Assembly: GCF_009765375.1 (NCBI RefSeq)
Contig: NZ_VTOK01000013.1
Span: 62,001 to 126,000, forward strand
Reading direction: 5' to 3'
DNA length: 64,000 nucleotides
Origin: Alteribacillus sp. YIM 98480
Lineage (GTDB): Bacteria > Bacillota > Bacilli > Bacillales > Marinococcaceae
Shown here: positions 1 through 8,664 of the stretch, one piece after another
How the letters are laid out: each line of letters opens with the position of its first letter
Numbering within the stretch: position 1 is the first letter of the stretch
Made by a program: the position numbers and the translations under genes
Notes under the pieces: model-generated
What the model saw: only the letters and a program-made list of their open reading frames with translations
The model's database searches: none
What the model was told of the DNA's origin: nothing

Positions 1-1
1 T

Positions 2-115
2 TCCCCGCGTATTGACAAGATCGAATTGAAGCGTCGCGGAAAAGTCCGTCAAGCGAAGCTTTACTATCTTCGCAACCTGCGCGGAAAAGCAGCCCGCATC
101 AAAGAAATTCGATAA
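2..115 (+). CDS. rplS: 50S ribosomal protein L19, C-terminal fragment
   Basis: Only the last 37 codons are inside the window; the start lies upstream of base 1. The frame reads [19 protein letters not shown] and ends in a basic tail with the stop at 113-115. This is the conserved C-terminal end of bacterial ribosomal protein L19, which sits at the 30S-50S interface. The position directly before lepB and rbgA matches the Bacillus order. A strong intrinsic terminator follows within 15 bases, so L19 closes its own transcription unit (typically rpsP-rimM-trmD-rplS). Identification is by sequence and synteny. Confidence 0.93.
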   Translation, partial: SPRIDKIELKRRGKVRQAKLYYLRNLRGKAARIKEIR

Positions 116-125
116 GAAAAAAGAT

Positions 126-165
126 AAAAAAGACTGTGGCGGCCCGAACCGTTACAGTCTTTTTT
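126..165 (+). terminator. Rho-independent terminator after rplS
   Basis: Perfect 12-bp arms, AAAAAAGACTGT (126-137) and ACAGTCTTTTTT (154-165), enclose a GC-rich 16-nt loop. The right arm runs into more T residues. It separates rplS from lepB. Confidence 0.9.
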
Positions 166-176
166 TCATTTTATTT

Positions 177-221
177 TTATACTTTATGAAAGTTTAACAT
201 TATTAAAGGATTAAAGTATAA
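177..221. repeat. Dispersed inverted-repeat element, copy 1
   Basis: Perfect 9-bp arms TTATACTTT (177-185) and AAAGTATAA (213-221) enclose a 27-nt AT-rich centre containing TTTAAC. The same arms with 26-29 nt between them recur at 16202-16248 (one mismatch) and 58127-58170 (perfect), all intergenic. I see no coding content. See the finding on the repeat family. Confidence 0.6.
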
Positions 222-278
222 GAAAAAATAAGGCTTTTGCCAGGATAAAAATCCAATTATTTAAGACACTCAGAATAC

Positions 279-307
279 TCTTATGTCCGGCAGGAACGTG
301 CTATAAT
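279..307 (+). promoter_or_regulatory. Probable SigA promoter of lepB
   Basis: A perfect TATAAT (302-307) is preceded by TG at 299-300, forming an extended -10. The -35 region near 279-284 (TCTTAT) is poor, as often tolerated with an extended -10. It lies about 40 bases before the lepB start. Confidence 0.5.
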
Positions 308-345
308 AATAGATATTCGATCAACGAGCTTAAGAGGAGATACAT

Positions 346-897
346 ATGTACCAAATGAGCGATAGCTGGAAAGAGTGGATCAGACTGTTGTTTTTTGCAG
401 TAACAATTGCCATTGTCGCACGCACTTTTTTGATTGCCCCTATTATTGTAGATGGAGAATCGATGGCTCCAACTTTGGCTGACGATGACCGCATGATCAT
501 TAATAAAACAAGCTACTGGTTTTCAGACCCAGAAAGATTTGATGTAATAGTATTTCATGCCTCAGAAGAGAAAGACTATATTAAACGAGTCATCGGTGTG
601 CCTGGAGACACTCTATATTACGATAATGATTCGTTATATATAAACGATAAAAAGATACCAGAACCCTATTTACAGTCAAAAGAAACAAACGATGAAAAAC
701 CAGTTACTTTCGATTTCACTTTAGTAGATGCTACAGGTATGAGCACTATTCCGGAAGGGCATGTATTTGTACTTGGAGATAACCGCAGGCACAGCTTTGA
801 TTCAAGAAGTATCGGCCTTATAGAAACGGAAGATATCGTGGGAGAAGCAGAGTTAACCTTTTGGCCTGTCTCTCATCTTAACTGGCTTCGTAATTAG
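346..897 (+). CDS. lepB: Type I signal peptidase (LepB/Sip family)
   Basis: Membrane-bound serine protease that removes signal peptides from secreted proteins on the outer face of the membrane. The 183-residue length fits the single-anchor Bacillus Sip type. Residues 12-34 form the N-terminal anchor, followed by the catalytic serine in GESMAPT (Ser39) and the catalytic lysine in DYIKRVIGVPGD (Lys80). The C-terminal box LGDNRRHSFDSR is the S26 family signature. The start has a good Shine-Dalgarno, AAGAGGAGA, about 6 bases upstream. It is followed 15 bases later by rbgA. Several Sip paralogues usually occur per genome, so the exact paralogue name (sipS/T/U/V) is not assigned. Confidence 0.95.
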   Translation: MYQMSDSWKEWIRLLFFAVTIAIVARTFLIAPIIVDGESMAPTLADDDRMIINKTSYWFSDPERFDVIVFHASEEKDYIKRVIGVPGDTLYYDNDSLYINDKKIPEPYLQSKETNDEKPVTFDFTLVDATGMSTIPEGHVFVLGDNRRHSFDSRSIGLIETEDIVGEAELTFWPVSHLNWLRN

Positions 898-912
898 AAA
901 GGAAGTGAACAG

Positions 913-1785
913 ATGAGTATACAATGGTTTCCCGGACATATGGCAAAAGCTAAACGAGAAGTAACCGAACAATTAAAGAAAGTAGATATGGTGATAGAAC
1001 TGGCTGATGCAAGAATACCCCATTCTTCAAGGAATCCTATGCTTGATTCTATTCTGCAAGGAAAGCCGCGTCTATTAGTTCTGACAAAAAGCGATATGGC
1101 TGATCCTGCTATGACAAAAGAATGGCTTCAGACATTTCAACGAGAAGAAATCGATGCCCTTTCTATCAATGCATTGAAAAACCAAGGAGCAAAACCGATT
1201 ATTGAAAAATCAAAAAAGCTGACCGCTCCTATCTTTGAGAAAATGGCGAGAAAAGGCATTCGGCCGCGCCCGATCCGAGCCATGATTGTAGGTATACCTA
1301 ATGTAGGAAAATCTACTGTTATTAACCGTCTTATAGGAAAAAAGAGCGCAAAAACCGGAGACAAACCAGGCGTTACAAAAGCACAGCAATGGCTGAAAGT
1401 CGGACGTGATATGGAACTGTTAGATACTCCTGGGATTCTTTGGCCTAAATTTGAAGATCAGCTGATCGGATACCGTCTCGCAGCTACTGGAGCAATTAAA
1501 GATGAACTTCTTGATTTTGAAGACATCGCATTGTTTGTGCTTAACATTTTAAAGGAAAGATATCCTGCGGAATTAAAAGACCGATATAAATTAGAGGAAC
1601 CTCTTCCAGAAGACGGAGTGGAGTTGTTTGATGTCATAGGAAAGAAAAGGGGCTGCTTGCAAGCAGGCGGTTACGTAGACTATGAGAAAGCAGCAGAAAT
1701 TATTTTAAGAGATCTGCGCAATGAAAAGTTCGGAAAAATTACGCTTGAAACTCCAGCAGACAGAGAGCAAATACAAGACGAATAA
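913..1785 (+). CDS. rbgA: Ribosome biogenesis GTPase RbgA (YlqF)
   Basis: GTPase needed for a late step of 50S subunit assembly, acting in the cytoplasm on the 45S intermediate. It is a circularly permuted GTPase: the G4 motif TKSD (58-61) comes before the P-loop GIPNVGKS (about 127-134) and G3 DTPG (171-174). The N-terminal signature [11 protein letters not shown] is typical of the family. The 290-residue length is normal. The start is preceded by AAAGGAAGTG. In Bacillus it lies directly after rplS and before rnhB, as here, except that lepB intervenes. Confidence 0.96.
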   Translation: MSIQWFPGHMAKAKREVTEQLKKVDMVIELADARIPHSSRNPMLDSILQGKPRLLVLTKSDMADPAMTKEWLQTFQREEIDALSINALKNQGAKPIIEKSKKLTAPIFEKMARKGIRPRPIRAMIVGIPNVGKSTVINRLIGKKSAKTGDKPGVTKAQQWLKVGRDMELLDTPGILWPKFEDQLIGYRLAATGAIKDELLDFEDIALFVLNILKERYPAELKDRYKLEEPLPEDGVELFDVIGKKRGCLQAGGYVDYEKAAEIILRDLRNEKFGKITLETPADREQIQDE

Positions 1786-1842
1786 ATAATTATACTGTTA
1801 CGAAGGCAAAACATACCGATATTTATTAATGGGGAAGATGAC

Positions 1843-2616
1843 ATGGAACAAAATAAGAAAACTATTTCAGAGATAAAACAGATATTAGCAGACGGCAATG
1901 TAGGAGACAAATGGCTGGAAAAGCTGCGCAAAGACGAAAGAAAAGGTGTGCAGCAGCTGATAGCTCAGTATGAAAAAAAGCTGGCTAATAATAAAAAATT
2001 AGAAGAAGAGTATGTAACCCTTCTTCGTAATGAAAAAGAATGGCAGGCGCTCGGGTATCGTTATATTGCTGGAGTAGACGAAGTAGGAAGAGGGCCGCTT
2101 GCCGGACCGGTCACAGCAGGAGCTGCAATCTTACCAGATAACGCTTTATTTCCAGGGCTGACCGACTCAAAAAAACTTAGTGAAGAAAAAAGAGAATATT
2201 ATTATAACCTTCTAAAGGAACAGGTAATTGCTTACCATGTTGTTCATATTCCTGCTGAAAAAATTGATTCCATCAATATTTACCAGGCTTCCAAAGAAGC
2301 AATGAAGCAAGCTGTTGCCGGCTTAAGCATAAAAGCAGACGCATTGTTTATTGATGCGATGTCGCTGCCCCTTCCTTTGAAACAATTATCATTGACTAAA
2401 GGGGACGCAAAAAGTGCATCTATAGCAGCTGCATCAGTGCTTGCTAAAGTTGAAAGAGACCGTTATATGAAAGAAAAGGCCAACTTCTATCCAGAGTATG
2501 GATTTGAGAAACATATGGGCTACGGAACAAAACATCATCTTGAAGCTCTTCGCACTTATGGACCCACTCCAGAACACCGTAAAAGTTTCTCGCCGGTAAA
2601 AGCATGTTTATCCTAA
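1843..2616 (+). CDS. rnhB: Ribonuclease HII
   Basis: Endonuclease that cuts the RNA strand of RNA-DNA hybrids and single ribonucleotides embedded in DNA, using divalent metal ions. The catalytic DE pair lies in the conserved AGVDEVGRGPLAGPV block (Asp79-Glu80), with further acidic residues in LFIDAM and after SIAAASVLAKVERD. The C-terminal HMGYGTKHH and GPTPEHRKSF motifs are typical. The roughly 65-residue N-terminal helical extension matches Bacillus RnhB, and 257 residues is the usual length. AATGGGGAAGATGAC precedes the start. Confidence 0.96.
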   Translation: MEQNKKTISEIKQILADGNVGDKWLEKLRKDERKGVQQLIAQYEKKLANNKKLEEEYVTLLRNEKEWQALGYRYIAGVDEVGRGPLAGPVTAGAAILPDNALFPGLTDSKKLSEEKREYYYNLLKEQVIAYHVVHIPAEKIDSINIYQASKEAMKQAVAGLSIKADALFIDAMSLPLPLKQLSLTKGDAKSASIAAASVLAKVERDRYMKEKANFYPEYGFEKHMGYGTKHHLEALRTYGPTPEHRKSFSPVKACLS

Positions 2617-2723
2617 CATAGGCTTTTATTCGTTTCTCAGCTTAAAGCAGTCTCTTTTCAGCTTTGTTTTTAGATTCCAAAACGATTTTTTACATACAAC
2701 AAAAGCGGGAGGTGTGCTCCCTT

Positions 2724-4541
2724 ATGGGAAGACCAGAATTATTGTCATCTGCTTCAATGTCTCATACACAAAATATTCGCGCAAAAACGCTCCCATTAAA
2801 AAAAGGCCAAGTGTTTGAAGGGAAAGTATTGAAATTGTTTCCGAACCAAACAGCAGCTCTCCGCTTAGGGTCCATAAATGTTACTGCACGTTTAGAAGCA
2901 GCTTTAAGCGCAGGAAAACATTATTTATTTCAAGTGAAACAAAACGAAGGGATTCCTCGTTTGCAAGTGTTGGATACAAAACATTCCTCTGTTAGAAACT
3001 CGTCTGGTTCTATAGAAACAGCAAACGTGCTGCAAGCATTAGGACTTTCAGAAAATAAACAAAACCAAACAATGCTTCGTATGCTGCTTGCAGAACAAAT
3101 TCCTTTTTCAAAAGAAATAATTGAAGAAGGGGGCAAAATCCTTAAGAATGCAAACGCACTGGACCAAGATGGCATTCGAATATTGGCTGCAATGAGTCAA
3201 AAGCAATTTCCCATGACACCGCAAACGTTTCAAGCTCTTTATCAAGTAGAAAACGGTGCACCTTTGTCTTCTCAGATGCAAGAACTTTCTTCTCGCATTG
3301 ATGGAATGACTGAAAAAACGACTTCTCCTTCAGCAGTGCAAGCGGCGGCGACGCTTCAAAAACAACTTACTAAAACGATGGAAATAGCATCTATGAACGG
3401 TCCGGTAAATGGAGAAAGTGGACACAAACTTGTACAGCAGCTTTTGCAGTTAACTGTTTCTTCACAAACACCTGTTACAGTAAAAGATGGAGCAGCTGCA
3501 TTATTGCAGAAAACAGGCCTTGTGCCCGAATCAACCGGTTCAATATCTTGGCTCGACTCCTTTAAAAATACGATTCTTCACCCCTCTAACCGCACTGTTA
3601 TCCAACAGCTGTGGCCGAGTATAACAGAAGGAGAGAAGATCCCTCTAAGCAGCCTGGAATCCAAAGAGCTTTTTCAAACATTAATGAATCGGCTGTCCTT
3701 TCAAGAGGGAGAGAGCGGACGTCAGCAAATGAATCAGCTTCTTTCATTGTTTCAGCAGGCAGAAGGGCGGTCAAGACGGGTAGATCTAACAGCAGGACAG
3801 CTATCAAGAACCATCCAAGGCATGCAGGAAATGCCTCTGTCATCGCAAGAAAAACAAGCTTTAACGGTCATAGTACAAGGTTCATTTTCCAATCAATCAG
3901 CCGGTGCTCAAGGGATGTCGTCTGTAGCAGGACAGCTAACAAAATTGCTGGTACAGCTTGGTTTTCAGCATGAATCAGACCTTAGTCTTACGAATGCACA
4001 GTCTGAAACTAATGAGGCAGCAAAAGACCAATTAAAACAATCTTTGCTGCAGCATATTCCTCAACTTCCAGCATCAGCGAGAGAAAGCGCTGAAGCATTG
4101 CTGTACAGACTAACGGGTCAACAGCTGTTGGCACAAGACCAGCAAGGGCCGATACAACAAGCTGCATTACAGTTTCCTTTAGTGCTAGGAGACTATCACA
4201 CTGATTTAACCGTGCAATGGGAAGGCAGAAAACAAGAAGACGGACAGCTTCATCCCGATCACTGCCGAATTTTGTTTTATTTAGAAATGGAACGGCTTGG
4301 GGAAACGATAGCTGATGTCCAAATTCAGAATCGTTTTGTAACGGTTAACATCTTTAACGATAATGAAAAACCAATATTGTTAATGGAACTGCTGCAGCCT
4401 TTTTTAAAAGAAAGATTAAACGAACACCAATATATGCTGAGCTCCGTTAATTGGAAAAGGCTGCAAGACAGCGCCTCGACTAAACAAAGAAACGCTTATC
4501 AGCCATACACACAATCTAGAGGAGTGGATGTGCGGATATGA
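2724..4541 (+). CDS. ylqG: FliK-like protein YlqG (function unknown)
   Basis: A 605-residue, glutamine- and serine-rich protein. Its last 120 residues resemble the C-terminal domain of flagellar hook-length control protein FliK: hydrophobic strands with VQWEGRKQEDG, then IQNRFVTVNIFNDN and LLQPFLKERLNEHQYMLSSVNW. The long centre is low in conserved motifs, again like FliK. Start choice: the reading frame is open from 2664, but the ATG at 2724 has GGGAGGTG 9 bases upstream and begins MGRPELLSS, so I use it. Its stop overlaps the start of ylqH. Synteny with B. subtilis ylqG (between rnhB and ylqH) supports the name. Whether it acts in flagellar export is inference; the true fliK is at 23809. 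Confidence 0.8.
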   Translation: MGRPELLSSASMSHTQNIRAKTLPLKKGQVFEGKVLKLFPNQTAALRLGSINVTARLEAALSAGKHYLFQVKQNEGIPRLQVLDTKHSSVRNSSGSIETANVLQALGLSENKQNQTMLRMLLAEQIPFSKEIIEEGGKILKNANALDQDGIRILAAMSQKQFPMTPQTFQALYQVENGAPLSSQMQELSSRIDGMTEKTTSPSAVQAAATLQKQLTKTMEIASMNGPVNGESGHKLVQQLLQLTVSSQTPVTVKDGAAALLQKTGLVPESTGSISWLDSFKNTILHPSNRTVIQQLWPSITEGEKIPLSSLESKELFQTLMNRLSFQEGESGRQQMNQLLSLFQQAEGRSRRVDLTAGQLSRTIQGMQEMPLSSQEKQALTVIVQGSFSNQSAGAQGMSSVAGQLTKLLVQLGFQHESDLSLTNAQSETNEAAKDQLKQSLLQHIPQLPASARESAEALLYRLTGQQLLAQDQQGPIQQAALQFPLVLGDYHTDLTVQWEGRKQEDGQLHPDHCRILFYLEMERLGETIADVQIQNRFVTVNIFNDNEKPILLMELLQPFLKERLNEHQYMLSSVNWKRLQDSASTKQRNAYQPYTQSRGVDVRI

Positions 4542-4822
4542 AAAACAAAAAAGATCCACAAAAATCGGCAGTTGCTTTAGGTTATCAACCTCAATCTGAC
4601 GCTACACCTATGGTGAAAGCAAAAGGGAAAGGATATATTGCCAGTGAAATAATAAAAAAAGCAAAAGAAAATAATATAGCTGTTCAAGAAGATCCTTCGC
4701 TCGTCGAACTGTTGTCTCAACTAGAAATGAATCAAACGATTCCGCCTGATCTTTATGAAGTGGTCGCAGAAGTATTCGCGTTTATATATAGGATTGATCA
4801 AAATACGCATAAAAAGGAATAA
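4538..4822 (+). CDS. ylqH: FlhB C-terminal-domain-like protein YlqH
   Basis: A 94-residue protein that resembles the cytoplasmic C-terminal part of the flagellar/type III export switch protein FlhB: compare KAKGKGYIASEIIKKAKENN and ELYEVVAEVFAFIYRI-like ends with the end of flhB in this window. It has no membrane helices and begins downstream of where the self-cleaving NPTH motif would be, so it is equivalent to the cleaved C-terminal fragment only. The ATGA overlap with ylqG suggests translational coupling. Known homologues (YlqH, FlhX-like) are uncharacterised in most species; FlhX in some bacteria can stand in for the FlhB C-terminal fragment. A role here is inference. Confidence 0.85.
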   Translation: MKNKKDPQKSAVALGYQPQSDATPMVKAKGKGYIASEIIKKAKENNIAVQEDPSLVELLSQLEMNQTIPPDLYEVVAEVFAFIYRIDQNTHKKE

Positions 4823-4923
4823 ATAGGATAACCTAACATTAGAAAAACTAAGTCTTATGGCAATATACTTTGATCCTTTAGAAAAAATAAAACTTTCCTA
4901 AAGCATAAAAAAAGGAGTAGCCT

Positions 4924-5097
4924 ATGAAAGAACAAAGAAAACCAGTGGTAAAGCGGGCTCGAAACGGTCAATACATGGAAGAAGCAGGCCACGAGTTAGG
5001 ATTTTTTCGAAATATGGCAGAAATAAAAGCCCTTGCATCTATAGGAAAATGGTGGAAAAAAGAAGACGATAATAATGAAAATGAAGAAAACTGTTAA
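4924..5097 (+). CDS. Small charged protein, 57 residues, unknown function
   Basis: An open frame of 58 codons including stop, beginning MKEQRKPVVKRARNGQYMEE and ending in an acidic, asparagine-rich tail (residues about 46-57) after GKWWKKE. AAGGAG lies 6 bases before the ATG, which is ideal. The N-terminal half is basic and the middle is helical and hydrophobic (FFRNMAEIKALASIGKWW). It is followed by a terminator-like hairpin at 5121-5158. I do not recognise a family. The good ribosome site, compact spacing and downstream hairpin argue for a real gene, but coding status is not proven. Confidence 0.6.
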   Translation: MKEQRKPVVKRARNGQYMEEAGHELGFFRNMAEIKALASIGKWWKKEDDNNENEENC

Positions 5098-5120
5098 ATA
5101 ACAATTATAAAATGAAAAAC

Positions 5121-5158
5121 TTCCCTGGTACTAATTTACCGGGGGATTTTGCATTTTT
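5121..5158 (+). terminator. Terminator-like hairpin after the 57-residue gene
   Basis: CCCTGGTA (5123-5130) pairs with TACCGGGG (5137-5144) with one G-T wobble, loop of 6, followed by ATTTTGCATTTTT. It ends the ylqGH unit before the sucC promoter. Confidence 0.65.
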
Positions 5159-5203
5159 GTAAGTAAATAATAAAAAGATTTTCATAAACTTTTTGACGAA
5201 TTG

Positions 5204-5232
5204 TTGAATTTATCGGTTTTTTTTTATACGAT
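5204..5232 (+). promoter_or_regulatory. Candidate SigA promoter of sucCD
   Basis: TTGAAT (5204-5209), a 17-base spacer, then TACGAT (5227-5232). Each hexamer matches the consensus at four of six positions. It would give a leader of about 105 bases. No other strong candidate is seen between the hairpin and sucC. Confidence 0.4.
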
Positions 5233-5345
5233 AATTGATGTGTGCGAAACAATGGCCGCAACACAAGCCAATGATTCCACCCGATCCTTGCACGCAGGTT
5301 TACTGCATGGTATTCGTATCGAATCGTTAGGAGGATGGAGAGAAC

Positions 5346-6506
5346 ATGAATATTCATGAGTATCAAGGAAAAGAGCTCCTCAGAAAGTACGGTGTCTCCG
5401 TACCAAATGGAAAAGTAGCCTTTTCTGTTGAGGAAGCTGTCGAAGCTGCAAAAGAACTAGGATCTGACGTAAATGTTGTAAAAGCTCAGATCCACGCTGG
5501 AGGCCGCGGAAAAGCCGGCGGTGTAAAGGTTGCCAAGAACCTTGATGAAGTACGTACATATGCTGATGAGATTCTTGGTAAAACGCTTGTCACGCATCAA
5601 ACAGGACCCGAAGGCAAAGAAGTAAAGCGTTTACTTATTGAGGAAGGCTGCGATATTAAAAAAGAGTACTATGTCGGCCTTGTTCTCGACCGTGCTACTT
5701 CTAAAGTCGTAATGATGGCTTCAGAAGAAGGCGGAACTGAAATTGAAGAAGTAGCTGAAAAAACGCCGGAAAAAATCTTCAAGGAATTTATTGATCCGGC
5801 TGTTGGCATGCAAGGCTATCAAGCACGCCGTCTTGCATTTAACATCAATATTCCAAAAGAACTTGTCGGACAAGCAGTTAAATTTATGCTTGGGCTTTAC
5901 AAAGTATTCACAGAAAAAGACTGCTCGATTGCAGAAATTAATCCACTCGTTACAACAGGGGACGGCAATGTAATGGCACTTGATGCTAAGTTGAATTTTG
6001 ATTCAAACGCATTGTACCGTCAAAAAGATGTTTTAGAATTTAGAGATCTTGACGAAGAAGATCCAAAAGAAATTGAAGCTTCGAAGTTTGATTTGAGCTA
6101 TATCGCTCTTGACGGCAACATCGGCTGTATGGTTAATGGAGCCGGTTTGGCGATGGCAACGATGGATATTATTAAACACTACAAGGGCGACCCAGCCAAC
6201 TTTTTAGATGTAGGCGGCGGCGCTACAGCAGAAAAAGTTACAGAAGCGTTTAAAATTATTCTTTCCGATGAGCATGTAAAAGGCATTTATGTTAATATCT
6301 TCGGAGGAATTATGAAGTGTGATGTCATCGCGGAAGGTGTCGTAGAAGCGACAAAGCAAATCGGCCTTGAAATTCCGCTTGTTGTGCGCCTCGAAGGTAC
6401 GAACGTAGGACGAGGAAAAGAAATTTTGGAACAGTCCGGACTTAACATTACAGCTGCTGATTCTATGGCAGACGGGGCACAAAAAATTGTATCTCTAGTG
6501 AAATAG
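5346..6506 (+). CDS. sucC: Succinyl-CoA synthetase (ADP-forming) beta subunit
   Basis: ATP-grasp subunit of the TCA-cycle enzyme that interconverts succinyl-CoA and succinate with nucleotide triphosphate synthesis. The N-terminal [17 protein letters not shown] signature, the nucleotide-binding [17 protein letters not shown] segment (about 44-60) and the C-terminal [15 protein letters not shown] loop are all present. The length of 386 matches the family. AGGAGG lies 7-8 bases before the start. It is followed 19 bases later by sucD, so the two form one operon and the alpha2-beta2 or alpha-beta enzyme. Confidence 0.97.
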   Translation: MNIHEYQGKELLRKYGVSVPNGKVAFSVEEAVEAAKELGSDVNVVKAQIHAGGRGKAGGVKVAKNLDEVRTYADEILGKTLVTHQTGPEGKEVKRLLIEEGCDIKKEYYVGLVLDRATSKVVMMASEEGGTEIEEVAEKTPEKIFKEFIDPAVGMQGYQARRLAFNINIPKELVGQAVKFMLGLYKVFTEKDCSIAEINPLVTTGDGNVMALDAKLNFDSNALYRQKDVLEFRDLDEEDPKEIEASKFDLSYIALDGNIGCMVNGAGLAMATMDIIKHYKGDPANFLDVGGGATAEKVTEAFKIILSDEHVKGIYVNIFGGIMKCDVIAEGVVEATKQIGLEIPLVVRLEGTNVGRGKEILEQSGLNITAADSMADGAQKIVSLVK

Positions 6507-6525
6507 AAAGGCGGGACGAAGACTA

Positions 6526-7437
6526 ATGAGCATCTTTATTAATAAAGATACAAAGGTGATTGTACAGGGGATCACCGGTTCTACTGGTTTATTCCATACC
6601 CAGCAGGCCGTCGAGTACGGCACGCAGATTGTCGGCGGTGTAACGCCTGGTAAAGGCGGAACAGAAGTAGAAGGCATTCCTGTATTTGATACAGTAACAG
6701 ACGCAGTAAAAGAAACAGGTGCGAATGCTTCTGTTATCTATGTGCCGCCTGCATTTGCTGCTGATGCCATTATGGAAGCGGTAGACGCAGAAATGGATCT
6801 TGCTATTTGCATCACAGAAGGTATTCCTGTTATTGATATGTTAAAAGTGAAACGCTTTATGGAAGGTAAGAAAACTCGTCTAGTTGGGCCAAACTGCCCA
6901 GGCGTTATCACACCAGAAGAATGCAAAATCGGTATTATGCCTGGTTACATTCATAAAAAAGGCCACGTAGGAGTGGTTTCACGTTCTGGTACACTCACAT
7001 ATGAAGCAGTACATCAGCTTTCCACAGCTGGGATTGGCCAGTCTACTGCTGTAGGCATTGGCGGTGACCCGGTGAATGGAACAGACTTCATTGACGTGCT
7101 GCAAGCATTTAACGATGATGATGATACAGAAGCTGTTATTATGATTGGTGAAATCGGCGGTACAGCAGAAGAAGAAGCTGCTGAATGGATTAAGGCCAAC
7201 ATGAAAAAACCAGTAGTCGGCTTTATTGGCGGACGTACTGCACCTCCAGGAAAGCGTATGGGCCACGCTGGCGCGATTATTTCCGGAGGTAAAGGAACAG
7301 CGGACGAAAAAATCTCAACGCTTGAAAAATGCGGAGTAAGTGTGGCAGACACACCTGCAGAAATTGGGGAAACCCTTATTTCTTCTTTAAAAGACAATGG
7401 CATCTATGAAAAATGCAAAACCCACGATCCACAATAA
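6526..7437 (+). CDS. sucD: Succinyl-CoA synthetase alpha subunit
   Basis: Partner of SucC; binds CoA and carries the histidine that is transiently phosphorylated. The N-terminal Rossmann CoA-binding segment [17 protein letters not shown] (11-27) and the active-site [10 protein letters not shown] with His247 are visible. Family motif [10 protein letters not shown] is at 121-130. The length is 303 residues, in the usual range. AAAGGCGGGACG precedes the start. A perfect 15-bp inverted repeat follows the stop by 16 bases. Confidence 0.97.
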   Translation: MSIFINKDTKVIVQGITGSTGLFHTQQAVEYGTQIVGGVTPGKGGTEVEGIPVFDTVTDAVKETGANASVIYVPPAFAADAIMEAVDAEMDLAICITEGIPVIDMLKVKRFMEGKKTRLVGPNCPGVITPEECKIGIMPGYIHKKGHVGVVSRSGTLTYEAVHQLSTAGIGQSTAVGIGGDPVNGTDFIDVLQAFNDDDDTEAVIMIGEIGGTAEEEAAEWIKANMKKPVVGFIGGRTAPPGKRMGHAGAIISGGKGTADEKISTLEKCGVSVADTPAEIGETLISSLKDNGIYEKCKTHDPQ

Positions 7438-7453
7438 ATATTTAGAGGAATAA

Positions 7454-7492
7454 GACAGGAAGGACAGGTGTCAAAAGCCTGTCCTTCCTGTC
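7454..7492 (+). terminator. Perfect 15-bp hairpin between sucD and dprA, no T-tract
   Basis: GACAGGAAGGACAGG (7454-7468) and CCTGTCCTTCCTGTC (7478-7492) are exact inverted repeats with a 9-base loop. The position suits a terminator for sucCD, but the hairpin is followed by ATCCTTAAAAATGG rather than a T run. It may instead stabilise the upstream mRNA or attenuate dprA. Confidence 0.6.
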
Positions 7493-7502
7493 ATCCTTAA
7501 AA

Positions 7503-8393
7503 ATGGAGGGATGGTATACGTTTACTTTCACTGAAAAATTGCTGCATCTCCACGAGGCCCCCTGTATTCATTGGAAGAGAATACTTGCTTTTTATGAAGC
7601 CGATCCTGCTTTTGATCTTCCCTACCAAATGAATTCTTCCGAGCTTTCCTCTTTTTTACGTATTTCTCCGACACAAGCATCTCTTCTCTACCACTCCTTA
7701 CACTCCTATTCTCCAAATGAAAAACTTGCAATGTATCAAGATAAGGGCATTCATATTCTCACTTCTTTTGACAAATGCTTTCCGGAAAGATTGAATTATA
7801 TGTATGATCCCCCGTGGATCCTTTATGCAAAAGGAGATCTTCGTTTACTCCATTCCCCTTTAAGTTTAGCTGTAGTTGGAACGAGAACACCTACAGAATA
7901 TGGTAAAAACGCCCTGCATCATCTTCTGCCGGAACTGATAAAAAGCGGAGTAACAATTGTCAGCGGTCTTGCGAATGGAACAGATGCATTTTCCCACAAT
8001 ATCGCAATAAATAAAGGTGGAAAAACCATTGCTGTACTCGGTTCTGGATTTGAGCATATTTATCCCCGACATCATTTTCGTCTTGCATCCGTCATTGCAG
8101 AAAAGCATTTATTGCTGAGTGAATATCCTCCATCAATCCCTCCAAGAAAATGGCAATTCCCTATGCGAAACCGTCTTATCAGCGCATTATCAGATATAAC
8201 ATTTATTTCAGAAGCGGGGGAGAGAAGCGGTTCTCTGATCACTGCATATCAAGCCTTAGAACAAGGAAAAGATGTGAGAGTGCTGCCTGGATCCATATTT
8301 TCTCCAATGTCCAAAGGGACCAATCAATTACTAGCTGAAGGAGCTGCTCCGGTCTTGAGCAGCAGGGATTTATGGTATGAGCGCTGGATGTGA
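7503..8393 (+). CDS. dprA: DNA processing protein DprA (Smf)
   Basis: Binds incoming single-stranded DNA during transformation and loads RecA. The Rossmann-like domain is clear: LAVVGTRTPTEYG, then SGLANGTDAFSHNIA (the conserved SG-A-GID-type loop), GKTIAVLGSGFEHIYP and the FPMRNRLIS motif, then a short C-terminal part. The 296-residue length is typical of Bacillus DprA. The start is uncertain. The in-frame ATG at 7503 has no upstream Shine-Dalgarno; instead GGAGGG lies at 7505-7510, inside the frame. The next in-frame ATG (7629) would cut conserved helices. I keep 7503 as the only standard upstream codon. Confidence 0.93.
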   Translation: MEGWYTFTFTEKLLHLHEAPCIHWKRILAFYEADPAFDLPYQMNSSELSSFLRISPTQASLLYHSLHSYSPNEKLAMYQDKGIHILTSFDKCFPERLNYMYDPPWILYAKGDLRLLHSPLSLAVVGTRTPTEYGKNALHHLLPELIKSGVTIVSGLANGTDAFSHNIAINKGGKTIAVLGSGFEHIYPRHHFRLASVIAEKHLLLSEYPPSIPPRKWQFPMRNRLISALSDITFISEAGERSGSLITAYQALEQGKDVRVLPGSIFSPMSKGTNQLLAEGAAPVLSSRDLWYERWM

Positions 8394-8591
8394 AGATAGG
8401 CCTCATTTTTCCAAAAATATGCGTATAAAAGAGAAACATAGACATTTTGGGTAGACAGGGCACATAAACTGTGAAAAAATGATTGTGATTTGTTTCCCAA
8501 AAACGATGCGATTTGGACTTTTAGCGGAGAAAAAGAAATAAAGTATAAAAAACCTGGCGTTTTGTTATTTTAATAGTATGATGTATACAAT

Positions 8592-8621
8592 TTGACAAAG
8601 TACCTTAAACTGGATGATAAT
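8592..8621 (+). promoter_or_regulatory. SigA promoter of topA
   Basis: A perfect TTGACA (8592-8597), an 18-base spacer, then GATAAT (8616-8621), 43 bases before the topA start. The 271-bp dprA-topA gap holds nothing else I can identify. Confidence 0.65.
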
Positions 8622-8664
8622 ATGTAGAATTCTAAAAATATAAAAGGGGGAGGAAACAAGAGAT

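Noticed and set aside
3611-3973. 120-codon frame inside ylqG in another + frame
   Set aside because: It lies wholly within ylqG, has an arginine/serine-rich random composition and no ribosome site; a shadow frame.
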